A DNA stretch of 64,000 nucleotides from an uncultured Spirochaetota bacterium (GTDB lineage: Bacteria > Spirochaetota > UBA4802 > UBA5550). Under the pieces are notes generated by a model. That model did no database searches and was not told where the DNA came from. It saw nothing but the letters and a program-made list of their open reading frames with translations. The stretch is taken from assembly GCA_937872225.1 (NCBI GenBank), contig CALMRZ010000028.1:124001-188000 (forward strand), written 5' to 3'. The translations under genes were made by a program, and so were the position numbers. Below, one piece after another: positions 36,363 to 44,568 of the stretch (its first letter is position 1; every line of letters begins with the position of its first letter).

Positions 36363-36968
36363 TTAAAATTGCACGGTGAACTCAATCAGGGGAACCGGCA
36401 GGATTATCCTGTTGCCCTTTTTCTTCCTCATGGTGTACGTGGAAACGACCCCGTAGTCATAGTTCAGCCACAGGTTTATGCCGACCTTGAAGCGGTCCGC
36501 GAACTTGAAGAGAAAACCGATCCCGGCGCCGAAGGTAACATCATGCAGGTTGCCTTCCCTGACGGTGCGGCTGCCGCCCACTCCCGGGTGGCTTGCCTTT
36601 GATTCCCAGTGATGATACGAATAGACTAATCCAAGCATGAGAACCGTATCCAGTATCTTCAGTTCCGGGCCCAGGTGAAGGACAGGGGTGACGATGGCGG
36701 ACAGGATGTATTCATCCCTGTTCATGGAGTTGAAGCCGGCCCCGAATATTGCAAGTCCAACGGCCCTGATCCCAACGTGGGGGACAAAGGTGTACTCTCC
36801 CTGCACGCCGGCCATGGTAATTCCTCCCATGATGCTGGCGGAGCCTTTATAGGGTTTCCGTCCGGCAGGCTGTGCCTGTTCCTGTTGCGCAGGATTGACC
36901 TCTTCGGCCGCCGCGGCAGGGCCGGATAGAACCGCCATGAAGGTGATGATCAGTACTATATTTTTCAT
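36363..36968 (-). CDS. Putative outer-membrane beta-barrel protein
   Basis: 201 residues from ATG 36968, whose signal peptide (MKNIVLIITFMAVLSGPAAAA) has a classic AxA cut. The rest alternates short amphipathic strands (GGITMAGVQGEYTFVPHVGI; LKILDTVLMLGLVYSYHHW; FKVGINLWLNYDYG) and ends in a C-terminal aromatic (EFTVQF), as do BAM-assembled barrels. A Gln/Pro-rich linker follows the signal. No ligand can be assigned. Confidence 0.72.
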   Translation of the reverse strand: MKNIVLIITFMAVLSGPAAAAEEVNPAQQEQAQPAGRKPYKGSASIMGGITMAGVQGEYTFVPHVGIRAVGLAIFGAGFNSMNRDEYILSAIVTPVLHLGPELKILDTVLMLGLVYSYHHWESKASHPGVGGSRTVREGNLHDVTFGAGIGFLFKFADRFKVGINLWLNYDYGVVSTYTMRKKKGNRIILPVPLIEFTVQF

Positions 36969-37043
36969 GCTGTGGTGGCCGGGGTCCGATGATGGAGAAA
37001 CCATGACAGGGACGGGGCTGGTCCGGGCCGCTGCGCGCGATTA

Positions 37044-37877
37044 TTATTTCTCAGCCCCGATGTTAACGCGCTCGTTGATGCGTCCCATGATGTCCTGTAT
37101 GGCTTCCTCAACGTTGTCCACGGTAATAGCGATGACTTTTTCCGGACAGACCGTGGCGCAGTGTCCGCACCCCTTGCAGAGGCTTTCGTCCCAGACTACG
37201 CCGTTATCGCCGAGGGAAAGGGCCCGGGTGAAGCACTCGTCGACGCAGATGCCGCACCGGGTGCATCCTTCGTTGTTGATGGATGCCCGCAGGCCCTTCA
37301 GGCGCACCAGGGAATCCTTCACGTCATCGGGAAAATATCGGGTGGACTTGAAGATGGTGCAGCAGCAGGGGCAGCAGAAGCAGATCGTGAGGGACCTCCC
37401 GGTGTTGGGGGTGCCATAGAAAAAATCGTCCAGCCGCACCCTCCCGATCATCGGAATGAGGCCGAGCCCGATCATCTTGCGCATGTGGGCGATGGCGCCT
37501 TCAACGGACCTCGGCGTCGCGATATGCGGATCGAGGTGACTGGTGCCCTCGCCGAGGTGCAGGCACGCGTCCTCGATCGGGTAATGCTTGCAATGCTCCG
37601 AATCGCGGCAGTGGCAGCGGTTGATGGTGATCCGGTGGGCGGACCGGCGGATCAGTTCCTCCAGGACGCGTTCCGGGATATGGGTGCTGCCGGCGCCTTT
37701 CACGTTCAGGTTCACCGGTATGTGGGTGACATGGAAATTTTTCCCGGTGACAAGGGGACGGGCCAGCGATGCGACGATCCGCCCGATCACGGGCCACCGG
37801 GTCATTCGCGCGCTCAGGGTCGTGATCGGCCATGTTATTCTCAGGAATGAAAACCACCAGGTCGGACGTTTATTCAT
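37044..37877 (-). CDS. Cysteine-rich ferredoxin-like iron-sulfur protein
   Basis: 277 residues. Three Cys clusters: CHCRDSEHCKHYPIEDAC (about 89-106), the unusual CFCCPCCC (about 167-174), and two classical 4Fe-4S ferredoxin motifs near the C terminus (CTRCGICVDECFTRAL, CKGCGHCATVCPEKVI). The N-terminal 45 residues are aromatic and basic (WWFSFLRITWPITTL), perhaps membrane-associating. Classical clusters suggest electron transfer; the CFCCPCCC run could hold a further cluster or metal. The specific partner is unknown. Promoter with an embedded palindrome lies upstream. Confidence 0.8.
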   Translation of the reverse strand: MNKRPTWWFSFLRITWPITTLSARMTRWPVIGRIVASLARPLVTGKNFHVTHIPVNLNVKGAGSTHIPERVLEELIRRSAHRITINRCHCRDSEHCKHYPIEDACLHLGEGTSHLDPHIATPRSVEGAIAHMRKMIGLGLIPMIGRVRLDDFFYGTPNTGRSLTICFCCPCCCTIFKSTRYFPDDVKDSLVRLKGLRASINNEGCTRCGICVDECFTRALSLGDNGVVWDESLCKGCGHCATVCPEKVIAITVDNVEEAIQDIMGRINERVNIGAEK

Positions 37878-37955
37878 CAGGGGCTCCTTGATTGTTCAAA
37901 TCATTGTACCTTGGCTGAAGCGCTGCGGAACGGGCCGCGGTTTTTCTCACCGGTA

Positions 37956-37984
37956 AATACTTGCAAAATGCAAGAATTTGTCAA
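37956..37984 (-). promoter_or_regulatory. Candidate promoter with embedded operator for the iron-sulfur protein
   Basis: On the minus strand TTGACA (37979-37984), exact 17-base spacer, AGTATT (37956-37961). Between the two boxes lies the 15-base palindrome CTTGCATTTTGCAAG (37960-37974). A dimeric repressor or MerR-type activator bound in the spacer would control RNA polymerase directly. Confidence 0.45.
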
Positions 37985-38008
37985 TATGAATATCCCGTCC
38001 CCAGTAAA

Positions 38009-39400
38009 TTAAATCTGCTCGAAGTACCGCGACCGTTCCCAGTCCGTTACCGCCTGGTCGTAGCACCGCTGCTCGGTTTTATAAAAATGAAGATAGTGCT
38101 CTATGACGTCCTGGCCGAAGGCCTCCCTCGCGAAGGAGCTTCCCTCGAGGGCGGTTATGGCGTCGCGAAGCGTGGCGGGGACGCGGGGGAGGGATGACGC
38201 GGAATACATGTCCCCCTCGAAAAGGGGCGGCGGCTCGATCCTGTTCCTGATGCCGTCAAGGCCGGAGGCCAGGGCGGCTGCAAAGCCGAGGTAGGGGTTG
38301 ATGTCGGCGCCGGGTATGCGCGACTCGATGCGCAGGGACTCCCCGCTGCCGACGATCCGGAAGCCGGCTGTCCTGTTGTCGTAGCTCCAGGCCAGGGCTG
38401 TGGGCGCCCACGAGCCGGCCTGGTACCGCTTGTAGGAGTTTACCGTCGGAGCGTAGAAGGGCATCATCTCAACTGCGCGGGCTATCCATCCCCCCAGGAA
38501 CCACCGGAAGGTGTCTGACCCCGCAACGGGTCCGATTTTCTCATTGCCGGCAAACATGCTCTTTTTGCCTGCCGCGTCCCAGAGGCTCAGGTGCATGTGG
38601 CAGCTCGATCCGGCGAGGCGTTCGTCGAACTTGGCCATGAAGGTGACCGAATACCCCAGGGCGTCAGCCACCTCCTTGAAGCACTGCTTGTACACGAGCT
38701 GGTTGTCGGCCATGGTGAGCACGTCGGAGTACCGCGTGTTCAATTCGTGCTGGCCGGGGCCCCATTCGCCCTTGCTGAATTCGACGGGCACGCCGCTTTC
38801 GGCGAGATGCCTGCGCACCGCGGCGTTCAGGGGCTCCTCCCGGGTGCCCTGGAGAACGTGATAGTCCTCGATGTAGGATCCAAAGGGCGTGAGATCATGG
38901 TAACGCTTCGACCGGGCGTTTTCGTAGCTGTCCTTGAAAATGTAGTATTCAAGCTCCGCCGCTCCCATGGGAAGGAACCCCATGGCGGCCGCGGCATCGA
39001 CCTGCTTCTTAAGCATGGTCCGCGGAGAAATCGGCGTGAGCGTGTCGCCGTGCTCGTCATAGATGTCGCAGATTACCAGGGCGGTCCTGTCGAGCCAGGC
39101 GGCGCGGCGAAGCGTGGCCATGTCCGGGACGCAGTGGAAGTCGCCGTAGCCCGTGTTCCAGTTGGCGTAGCGGTAGCCCGGGACCGGGTTCATTTCCATG
39201 TCAACGGTGAAAAGGTAGTTGCACGCGTGCATGCCTGACTTTGCCACCTGTTCGAGAAAAAAATCGGGGGCGATGCGCTTGCCGAAGAGGCGCCCGTACA
39301 GGTCGGGGAATGCGGCTATGACGGTTTCAATTTCCCCGGTGCGTATTTTCTCCTCCAGCTGCGAAAGTGTAAGCATCCCTTTGATTTCTTTCTGTTTCAT
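38009..39400 (-). CDS. Glutamine synthetase-like ligase (PuuA/GlnT-like)
   Basis: 463 residues of the glutamine synthetase superfamily. Metal and substrate motifs: AAELEYYIFKDSYE (near 143), KGEWGPGQHELNTRYSD (near 210), SCHMHLSLWD (near 265) and RIVGSGESLRIESRIPGADINPYL (keys IESRIPGAD, NPY; near 350). A glutamine synthetase tail with an adenylylation Tyr is not evident. The fold and sequence are closest to gamma-glutamylpolyamine and related amine ligases rather than GlnA. GAGGCGGT precedes ATG 39400. Cotranscribed with the RCK_C gene 33 bases upstream. Confidence 0.82.
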   Translation of the reverse strand: MKQKEIKGMLTLSQLEEKIRTGEIETVIAAFPDLYGRLFGKRIAPDFFLEQVAKSGMHACNYLFTVDMEMNPVPGYRYANWNTGYGDFHCVPDMATLRRAAWLDRTALVICDIYDEHGDTLTPISPRTMLKKQVDAAAAMGFLPMGAAELEYYIFKDSYENARSKRYHDLTPFGSYIEDYHVLQGTREEPLNAAVRRHLAESGVPVEFSKGEWGPGQHELNTRYSDVLTMADNQLVYKQCFKEVADALGYSVTFMAKFDERLAGSSCHMHLSLWDAAGKKSMFAGNEKIGPVAGSDTFRWFLGGWIARAVEMMPFYAPTVNSYKRYQAGSWAPTALAWSYDNRTAGFRIVGSGESLRIESRIPGADINPYLGFAAALASGLDGIRNRIEPPPLFEGDMYSASSLPRVPATLRDAITALEGSSFAREAFGQDVIEHYLHFYKTEQRCYDQAVTDWERSRYFEQI

Positions 39401-39433
39401 GGTGACCGCCTCTGTCGTGGAATGGGCCCTCCG

Positions 39434-39766
39434 TCAGCCGAGCTCCCGGATGCGGAGCAGGTCGGGCTTGCGGCCCAGGAAGAGGAGCTCCGAATTATCG
39501 GGAATAATGTCGTTCGCAGTGGGGGCGATCCTCATGTTTTCCCAACCGGGAGATGCCGCCTTCCATTTATCGTTTCCTTCGAGATACCTGATGCAGAGGA
39601 TCTGGCACTGGAAGCGCGCCCCGATCTGCAGGTCCCTGATGCTGCTGCCGATGAAGCTTTTCGGGGGGCGGATAGTCATGATCATGTAGTCGCCGCCATA
39701 ATCCTTCAGCGATGTTGCCATTTGCGATCCGAAGCTGCCAAGACTGATGACATCGTTCTTAGTCAT
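39434..39766 (-). CDS. Stand-alone RCK_C (TrkA-C) domain protein
   Basis: 110 residues. After a short N-terminal strand (VISLGSFGSQMAT) the sequence follows the RCK C-terminal domain pattern of TrkA and K+ channel regulators: PKSFIGSSIRDLQIGARFQC, ILCIRY, then ANDIIPDNSELLFLGRKPDLLRI, where the IPDNSELL region matches the usual turn. It lacks the NAD-binding RCK_N half. GGAGGGAC precedes ATG 39766. RCK_C domains bind c-di-AMP or other ligands, so this could be an orphan ligand-sensing domain for the adjacent glutamine-synthetase-like enzyme. Confidence 0.65.
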   Translation of the reverse strand: MTKNDVISLGSFGSQMATSLKDYGGDYMIMTIRPPKSFIGSSIRDLQIGARFQCQILCIRYLEGNDKWKAASPGWENMRIAPTANDIIPDNSELLFLGRKPDLLRIRELG

Positions 39767-40078
39767 GATAGTCCCTCCAGGGAAGTTTTCTTATGGTGAT
39801 GCACTAACGGATACGGGGCAGGCTGTGCTGAAAAAATACGGGATTCTAATTGGTGGATATCTCCCTTTCATGCAAGGTAGGATATCCCCTGAAATGGACC
39901 TGTCAAGCGGAAAACGAGACGTAATTGACCCAGGTCAATGCGCTGTTTTCTTTCCTGTGATACCTGTGTTGCGGTGAAGCTGTTGCCGGACTATCCAGGA
40001 ATCATGATTTTCCGGGCTAAGATCAATATATTCATTTAACAGCGTCATCTATCTATATTAATATAAAAGGAAGGAGTT
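39767..40078. other. 312-base divergent intergenic region
   Basis: Between the leftward RCK_C gene and the rightward oxidase unit. It holds the FNR/DNR-like palindrome at 39924-39939 and a possible -10-like TGATAC at 39958-39963. The final 60 bases before the start are AT-rich. No gene is seen. Confidence 0.5.
39924..39939. promoter_or_regulatory. Perfect FNR/DNR-type palindrome
   Basis: ATTGACCCAGGTCAAT is a perfect 16-base palindrome with 2-base centre. FNR half-sites are TTGAT; DNR and NNR-type NO sensors of the CRP/FNR family bind the close variant TTGAC-N4-GTCAA seen here. Its centre is about 40 bases before a possible start set by TGATAC (39958-39963), near the class II activator position for the oxidase genes. 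Confidence 0.55.
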
Positions 40079-40627
40079 ATGGTGGATTCTAGCTTGGTTC
40101 TTTTCGGACAGACCCTTGCCTATACCCTCTATGCCCTCGCGATCATGGCTGTCATGGGGTGGTTCGGGTACAGGGTAACTAAACAGGGAAAGGGCAGGGA
40201 TATCAAACCCGCGCTCTTTTACACGTTTGTCGGATTCCTGGTCCTGGCCGGGGTGTCGCTGCATATCATCACCCATGAAACAATTCCATGGAAGCCGATG
40301 GATCTTAACCGGTCGGCCATCAAGGCCGATAAGACATTCTCGATCAACATCGCTAACCAGAAATTCATCCTGCCGGCGGAAAAAATGGTGATCAAGAAAG
40401 GGGAAACGGTCCGGTTCAACGTCACGTCGGATGACCTGACCTACGGTTTCGGCCTCTTCCGCACGGATAATTCGATGGTTTTCCAGATGCAGGTGCTGCC
40501 CGGGTATGTGAATGATATTCTCTGGCGCTTCGACAAGGCCGGCGCGTATACCATACGGTCTACAGAGTATTCCGGGCCGAAGGGCATAGGGATGATTGAG
40601 AAGAATGCGGTCGAAGTCGTCGAGTAA
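40079..40627 (+). CDS. Heme-copper oxidase subunit II-like protein without CuA
   Basis: 182 residues. Two N-terminal membrane helices (about 10-30 and 47-65) and a cupredoxin domain (about 85-182). The CuA motif C-x-E-x-C-G-x-x-H-x-x-M aligns with STEYSGPKGIGM (161-172): both Cys are Ser (S161, S165) and the His is Gly (G169), while Glu163 and Met172 remain; the first His ligand region is DDLTYGF. So no CuA centre is possible, as in quinol oxidases. AAGGAAGGAG precedes ATG 40079. Paired with subunit I 45 bases downstream. Confidence 0.82.
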   Translation: MVDSSLVLFGQTLAYTLYALAIMAVMGWFGYRVTKQGKGRDIKPALFYTFVGFLVLAGVSLHIITHETIPWKPMDLNRSAIKADKTFSINIANQKFILPAEKMVIKKGETVRFNVTSDDLTYGFGLFRTDNSMVFQMQVLPGYVNDILWRFDKAGAYTIRSTEYSGPKGIGMIEKNAVEVVE

Positions 40628-40671
40628 GACCGGCCGCCGCATAACTATTACATGTAATAAGGAACGTAACA

Positions 40672-42294
40672 ATGAACTTGATACATACATTCTTAAAAGG
40701 CGAGGAGGGATTGTTCAGGCCTGATTCCCTGACGCCGATGCAGAAAATGACGTTGCGGTTTGTCGTGGTGGGTCTTCTCTATTATGGCCTCGTGGCGCTT
40801 GAGGGCATGATCATGAGAACGTACCTGGTGAAACCCGTGGTTGATCTTATACCTCCCACCCAGTATTACGCGATTTTAACGGCGCACCCGCTGGTTGGGA
40901 TTTTCGGATCGACCTATTCGATCGTGTTCGGCGCATTCCTCTTCCTGGTGCCGTACCTGATGAAGAAGCCCCTCTGGAGCATCAAGATCGGCAACTGGAT
41001 CTGCGGGCTGGTCGGCGGCGGGACCTTCGTGTTCTGGCTTTCCGGCTTCATCACCCATTACGCGCCTCTGTACACGCTCTACTGGCCCCTTCCCGCGGAT
41101 TTCACCCAGTTCAGCCTCTGGGGCGGTATTTTCTTCATTACCGGCATTGCGCTGGTCATGGTGGGGACCGTCCTGTTCGTCATTAACATCTTCAAGACCA
41201 TAACCTACACGCCGGAAGGCATGGCGAAACAGCCCGTGGGAGCGCTCCTCGGATCGGCCCTGGGCCTGAGCGGCTTCAGGAATCTTTTCAGCAAAGACAA
41301 GAAAGAACACCTGGTGTCGCTGCCGGTTGCAGCCATTGCCCGCGGCACCATTGACACGGCCCTCAATTCAGGGATCATCCTTTTTACCGGCGTGCTGATC
41401 CTGGTCTACATGATCGCCGCCGTGTTCGGCGTCAACCTGAAGCATTCCGCTGTCGACGCCCTGCTGTACAAGAACTGGTTCTGGTGGGGCCTTGACCTGA
41501 TCGCGGACGGCCTGGTGCTGATCTTTGTCGCCGGGACCTGGTATCTCCTCGCGACGCTCATAACCGGGAAAAAGCTCTTCATGGAGAACATTGCCCGCGC
41601 GGCTCTCTTCGTTGAGATGGTCGTGTCATGGACCGTCTGGTCGCACCACCTGATGTCTGACCAGGCCCAGCCGGGCATCCTGAAGGTCGTATCGGGCGAA
41701 ATGGTCACGGCCTTTGAGCTCATAACCCAGGGCCTGGCCTTCTTCATAACCCTGGTGACGCTCTGGAGCGCGCGTCCCCTCAGGATGACCAATCCCCTTA
41801 AGTTCCTGCTGGGCGGTCTCCTCGGCTTCGGCCTCGCGGTGCCGGCAGGCATCATCCAGGCGGACCTGGGGCTCAACAGGATCCTTCATAACACCCAGTG
41901 GATCGTGGGCCCCCACGTGCACGTCGCGGTCCTCGTCGGACTGACCATGACGCTTTATTCGGCGGTCTATTATCTCTTCCCGGTCCTCACGAACGGCGCC
42001 AAGCTCTACAGCGAGAAACTGGCGAATGTCCATTTCTGGTGCCACCTTCTCGGCGGCATCGGCATGGGGGCCTTCATGGGCATGGCCGGCCTGCAGGGAA
42101 TGCTGCGGCGGACGATCTATTTTGAAGGGGAGTTCCTTCCTTTTATGATTCTGGCGGCGCTGGCGGGCTCGCTGATCCTCGTTGGCTTTGCCGCTTTCTT
42201 CTTCAACATCGTCATGAGCGTGGGATTGAACGGCGTTATCGGGATTTTCATGCCGTCAAAATTGAAGACGAAAGACCCGCTGCCCGGAAAATAA
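40672..42294 (+). CDS. Divergent heme-copper oxidase catalytic subunit, NO-reductase-like
   Basis: 540 residues, about 12-14 membrane helices. Low-spin heme ligands H72 (TAHPLVG) and H417, high-spin heme ligand H415 (VGPHVHVAV) and the double His of helix VII, H325-H326 (VWSHHLMSD), are present. In helix VI the expected His is Asp: WWGLDLIADG has D275 where cytochrome c NO reductases have WWVVHLWVEG (His, then Glu at the next turn, here D279). The helix VI Tyr cross-linked to His in oxygen reductases is absent. This favours NO reduction or another reaction over proton-pumping O2 reduction. A terminator follows. Confidence 0.82.
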   Translation: MNLIHTFLKGEEGLFRPDSLTPMQKMTLRFVVVGLLYYGLVALEGMIMRTYLVKPVVDLIPPTQYYAILTAHPLVGIFGSTYSIVFGAFLFLVPYLMKKPLWSIKIGNWICGLVGGGTFVFWLSGFITHYAPLYTLYWPLPADFTQFSLWGGIFFITGIALVMVGTVLFVINIFKTITYTPEGMAKQPVGALLGSALGLSGFRNLFSKDKKEHLVSLPVAAIARGTIDTALNSGIILFTGVLILVYMIAAVFGVNLKHSAVDALLYKNWFWWGLDLIADGLVLIFVAGTWYLLATLITGKKLFMENIARAALFVEMVVSWTVWSHHLMSDQAQPGILKVVSGEMVTAFELITQGLAFFITLVTLWSARPLRMTNPLKFLLGGLLGFGLAVPAGIIQADLGLNRILHNTQWIVGPHVHVAVLVGLTMTLYSAVYYLFPVLTNGAKLYSEKLANVHFWCHLLGGIGMGAFMGMAGLQGMLRRTIYFEGEFLPFMILAALAGSLILVGFAAFFFNIVMSVGLNGVIGIFMPSKLKTKDPLPGK

Positions 42295-42322
42295 TGCAGA
42301 TTCCTGACTTGAACTTTCCAGA

Positions 42323-42356
42323 CCCGTTCCCTGCACGACTGGGAACGGGTTTTTTA
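42323..42356 (+). terminator. Rho-independent terminator after the oxidase unit
   Basis: Perfect stem CCCGTTCCC (42323-42331) with GGGAACGGG (42341-42349), 9-base loop, then seven T. Confidence 0.9.
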
Positions 42357-42503
42357 TTGCATACGCATGGGCGTCATCCACAAAAAAATTTATAGGACAT
42401 AAAATTTTAACTTGTATTTTAATATTATGCATAGTTTGATATTAAACACGGCCGTGCTGTTGTAATACCGAAGCAATGCCATATTCATTAACAGGGTGAT
42501 AAG

Positions 42504-43046
42504 ATGAGTTCGTATATCGTTCTCACCGCAGTCGGAACGGACCGGCCAGGGCTGGTGGATGAAATAAGCTCATTCCTGGCTGCCCGGAAGATCAACATCG
42601 AGGACAGCCGCATGGCGGTCCTGGGCGGCGAGTTCGCCGTGGTCCTCCTTGCGTCCGGCGCCGCGAACATAGTGGAAAAGCTGGGCGGCGAGCTGGGTGT
42701 CCTGGAAAAAAGCACCGGTCTCGCCATACAGGTCAAGGGCACCCTGGCGCCGCACCAGAGGAAGGTCGCGCCGTCAATCCCTCACCGCCTTGCCGCCACC
42801 AGCATGGACCACCCGGGGATTGTCCACGAGATAACCCGCATCCTGCATAAAAGGAACATCAATATCGAATCGATGGAAACCCGCGTGTCCAACGCCCCCC
42901 TGAGCGGCGCCCCGATCTTCCATATGAAGTGCGTTATCAATATTCCCGTGGGGGAAAAGGCTTCCTCGATCCGGAAAGAACTTGAAAAGCTGGGCGATAA
43001 AATAGATATAGACATTGAGATAGAGGCTATCGAGTCTTTTCAATAA
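42504..43046 (+). CDS. Double-ACT domain protein, GcvR-like regulator
   Basis: 180 residues with two ACT domains: about 4-80 (VLTAVGTDRPGLVDEISSFL) and about 93-175 (LAATSMDHPGIVHEITRILH, RNINIESMETRVS). ACT domains bind amino acids, often glycine, serine or threonine. GcvR, the repressor partner of GcvA, has this arrangement, and gcvT starts 27 bases downstream. It probably senses glycine to tune the operon post-translationally. AGGGTGATAAG precedes ATG 42504. No glycine riboswitch is visible in the leader. Confidence 0.8.
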   Translation: MSSYIVLTAVGTDRPGLVDEISSFLAARKINIEDSRMAVLGGEFAVVLLASGAANIVEKLGGELGVLEKSTGLAIQVKGTLAPHQRKVAPSIPHRLAATSMDHPGIVHEITRILHKRNINIESMETRVSNAPLSGAPIFHMKCVINIPVGEKASSIRKELEKLGDKIDIDIEIEAIESFQ

Positions 43047-43073
43047 AAGAAACGGTTAAAGAGCGTCATACGA

Positions 43074-44168
43074 ATGGATAAAAACACGCCACTGCATCAG
43101 GAGCATGTCAATCTGAAGGCCCTCATGGCCCCCTTTGCCGGGTGGAACATGCCGATCCATTACGGCAGCATCCTGGATGAAGCCAAACATGCCAGGACAG
43201 CGGTTTCTCTTTTTGACATATCGCACATGGGCGAGTTCATCATACGGGAAAACCCGTCGAAGTCGTCGCTGGACGCCATCGTCACCAATCCTGTCGTCAA
43301 GATGAAGACGCAGCGGTGCAGGTACGGCTTTCTGCTCAATGATGACGGGAAGATCCTGGATGACCTGATCGCCTACCGCATCGCGGCCGATGAATGGATG
43401 CTGGTCGTAAACGCCGCCAATGAACAGAAGGACATGGACGCGATCCGCCGGCAGCTTTCCACCGACGCGTCATTCGAGAACATCTCCTCGAGGATTGTCA
43501 AGCTGGACCTGCAGGGGCCGGGCTCCCTGGCCGTTCTCAAGGCCATCGTCGGCGATGAGGTGAAAAGGCTCACCTATTACGGGTTCCAGTTTTTCAGCCT
43601 TCTCGGCGGCAACTTCATAATCAGCCGTACCGGCTATACCGGCGAGCTCGGTTTCGAGATCTATGTCGATTCCAGCAGGGGCGTGGAGCTCTGGCAGACC
43701 CTGCTGAAGAACCCGGCGGTAAAGCCGGCCGGCCTGGGGGCCCGCGACATACTCAGGCTGGAAATGGGCCTTCCCCTCTACGGCAATGAATTTAACGAGG
43801 ACCTGACCCCTCTTGACGCCGGCATGGAGCGTTTCCTCGACATGGAAAAGGAATTTACCGGCAGGAAGGCCCTGCTGGAGCAGCAAAAGCGCGGCGTTCC
43901 GCGCAGGCTGGTCGGGTTTGCCGCGGACGGCAGGCGGACGCCGCGCCATGAAAACAGGATTCTATCCGGGGACAGGGATGCCGGCTTCGTCACCAGCGGC
44001 GTATTTTCCCCCCATTTGAATAAAGGCATAGGGATGGGCTACGTAGACGCCGCACTGGGCGCCGAAGGCACCGCCATCGGCATAGATACCGGCAAGGGTG
44101 TCATCAACGCGTCAGTCGAAAAAATCCCCTTTCTGAAAAACACGTCAATCAAATATTCGGAGGTTTAA
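43074..44168 (+). CDS. gcvT: Glycine cleavage T protein (aminomethyltransferase)
   Basis: 364 residues, normal length. Transfers the aminomethyl group from the lipoyl arm to tetrahydrofolate, releasing ammonia. Hallmarks: FAGWNMPIHYGSILDEAKHA near 23 (folate site), SLFDISHMGEF near 44, LVVNAAN near 106, RTGYTGELGFEIY near 185, and FMGRKALL-type TGRKALLEQQ near 265. Ends six bases before gcvH. First structural gene of the glycine cleavage operon. Confidence 0.95.
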   Translation: MDKNTPLHQEHVNLKALMAPFAGWNMPIHYGSILDEAKHARTAVSLFDISHMGEFIIRENPSKSSLDAIVTNPVVKMKTQRCRYGFLLNDDGKILDDLIAYRIAADEWMLVVNAANEQKDMDAIRRQLSTDASFENISSRIVKLDLQGPGSLAVLKAIVGDEVKRLTYYGFQFFSLLGGNFIISRTGYTGELGFEIYVDSSRGVELWQTLLKNPAVKPAGLGARDILRLEMGLPLYGNEFNEDLTPLDAGMERFLDMEKEFTGRKALLEQQKRGVPRRLVGFAADGRRTPRHENRILSGDRDAGFVTSGVFSPHLNKGIGMGYVDAALGAEGTAIGIDTGKGVINASVEKIPFLKNTSIKYSEV

Positions 44169-44173
44169 CGGGC

Positions 44174-44566
44174 ATGGATATCACTATCCTCGAGGGATAC
44201 TTGTATACCAAGGAACATGAGTGGGTCAGGATCGAGGGTCCCAAGGCAAAGATTGGCATCAGCGATTACGCGCAGCAGAAGCTGGGAGACATCACCTACA
44301 TTGATCCGACCGAACCGGGCAAAAAGGTGAAGCAGTTCGAGTTCCTCACCGGTGTCGAGTCGGTGAAGGCGGCCAGCGACATCTACGCGCCACTGTCGGG
44401 GACCATTACCGCCTTCAACACGGACCTGGACGACGCCCCGGAGCTGGTGAACAAGGCGTGTTACACCGACGGCTGGATCGCCGAGATCGAGGTCGCGGAC
44501 CCGGGTGAGACTAAGAACCTCATGGATGCCGCAGCGTATAAAAATTACACGGCGGGCCTGGAGTAG
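44174..44566 (+). CDS. gcvH: Glycine cleavage H protein
   Basis: 130 residues. The lipoylated lysine is K65 in GVESVKAASDIY; the fold continues with APLSG and the end segment GWIAEIEVADPGE. Shuttles the aminomethyl intermediate between P, T and L proteins as a lipoyl arm. GGAGG at about 44159 lies 11 bases before ATG 44174. Its lipoylation needs the lipoate genes at 47333 and 48138. Confidence 0.95.
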   Translation: MDITILEGYLYTKEHEWVRIEGPKAKIGISDYAQQKLGDITYIDPTEPGKKVKQFEFLTGVESVKAASDIYAPLSGTITAFNTDLDDAPELVNKACYTDGWIAEIEVADPGETKNLMDAAAYKNYTAGLE

Positions 44567-44568
44567 CC

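Noticed and set aside
42357-42503. Possible glycine riboswitch ahead of the gcv operon
   Set aside because: The 146 bases are AT-rich and hold no tandem aptamer pattern; only a short CACGGCCGTG palindrome is seen.
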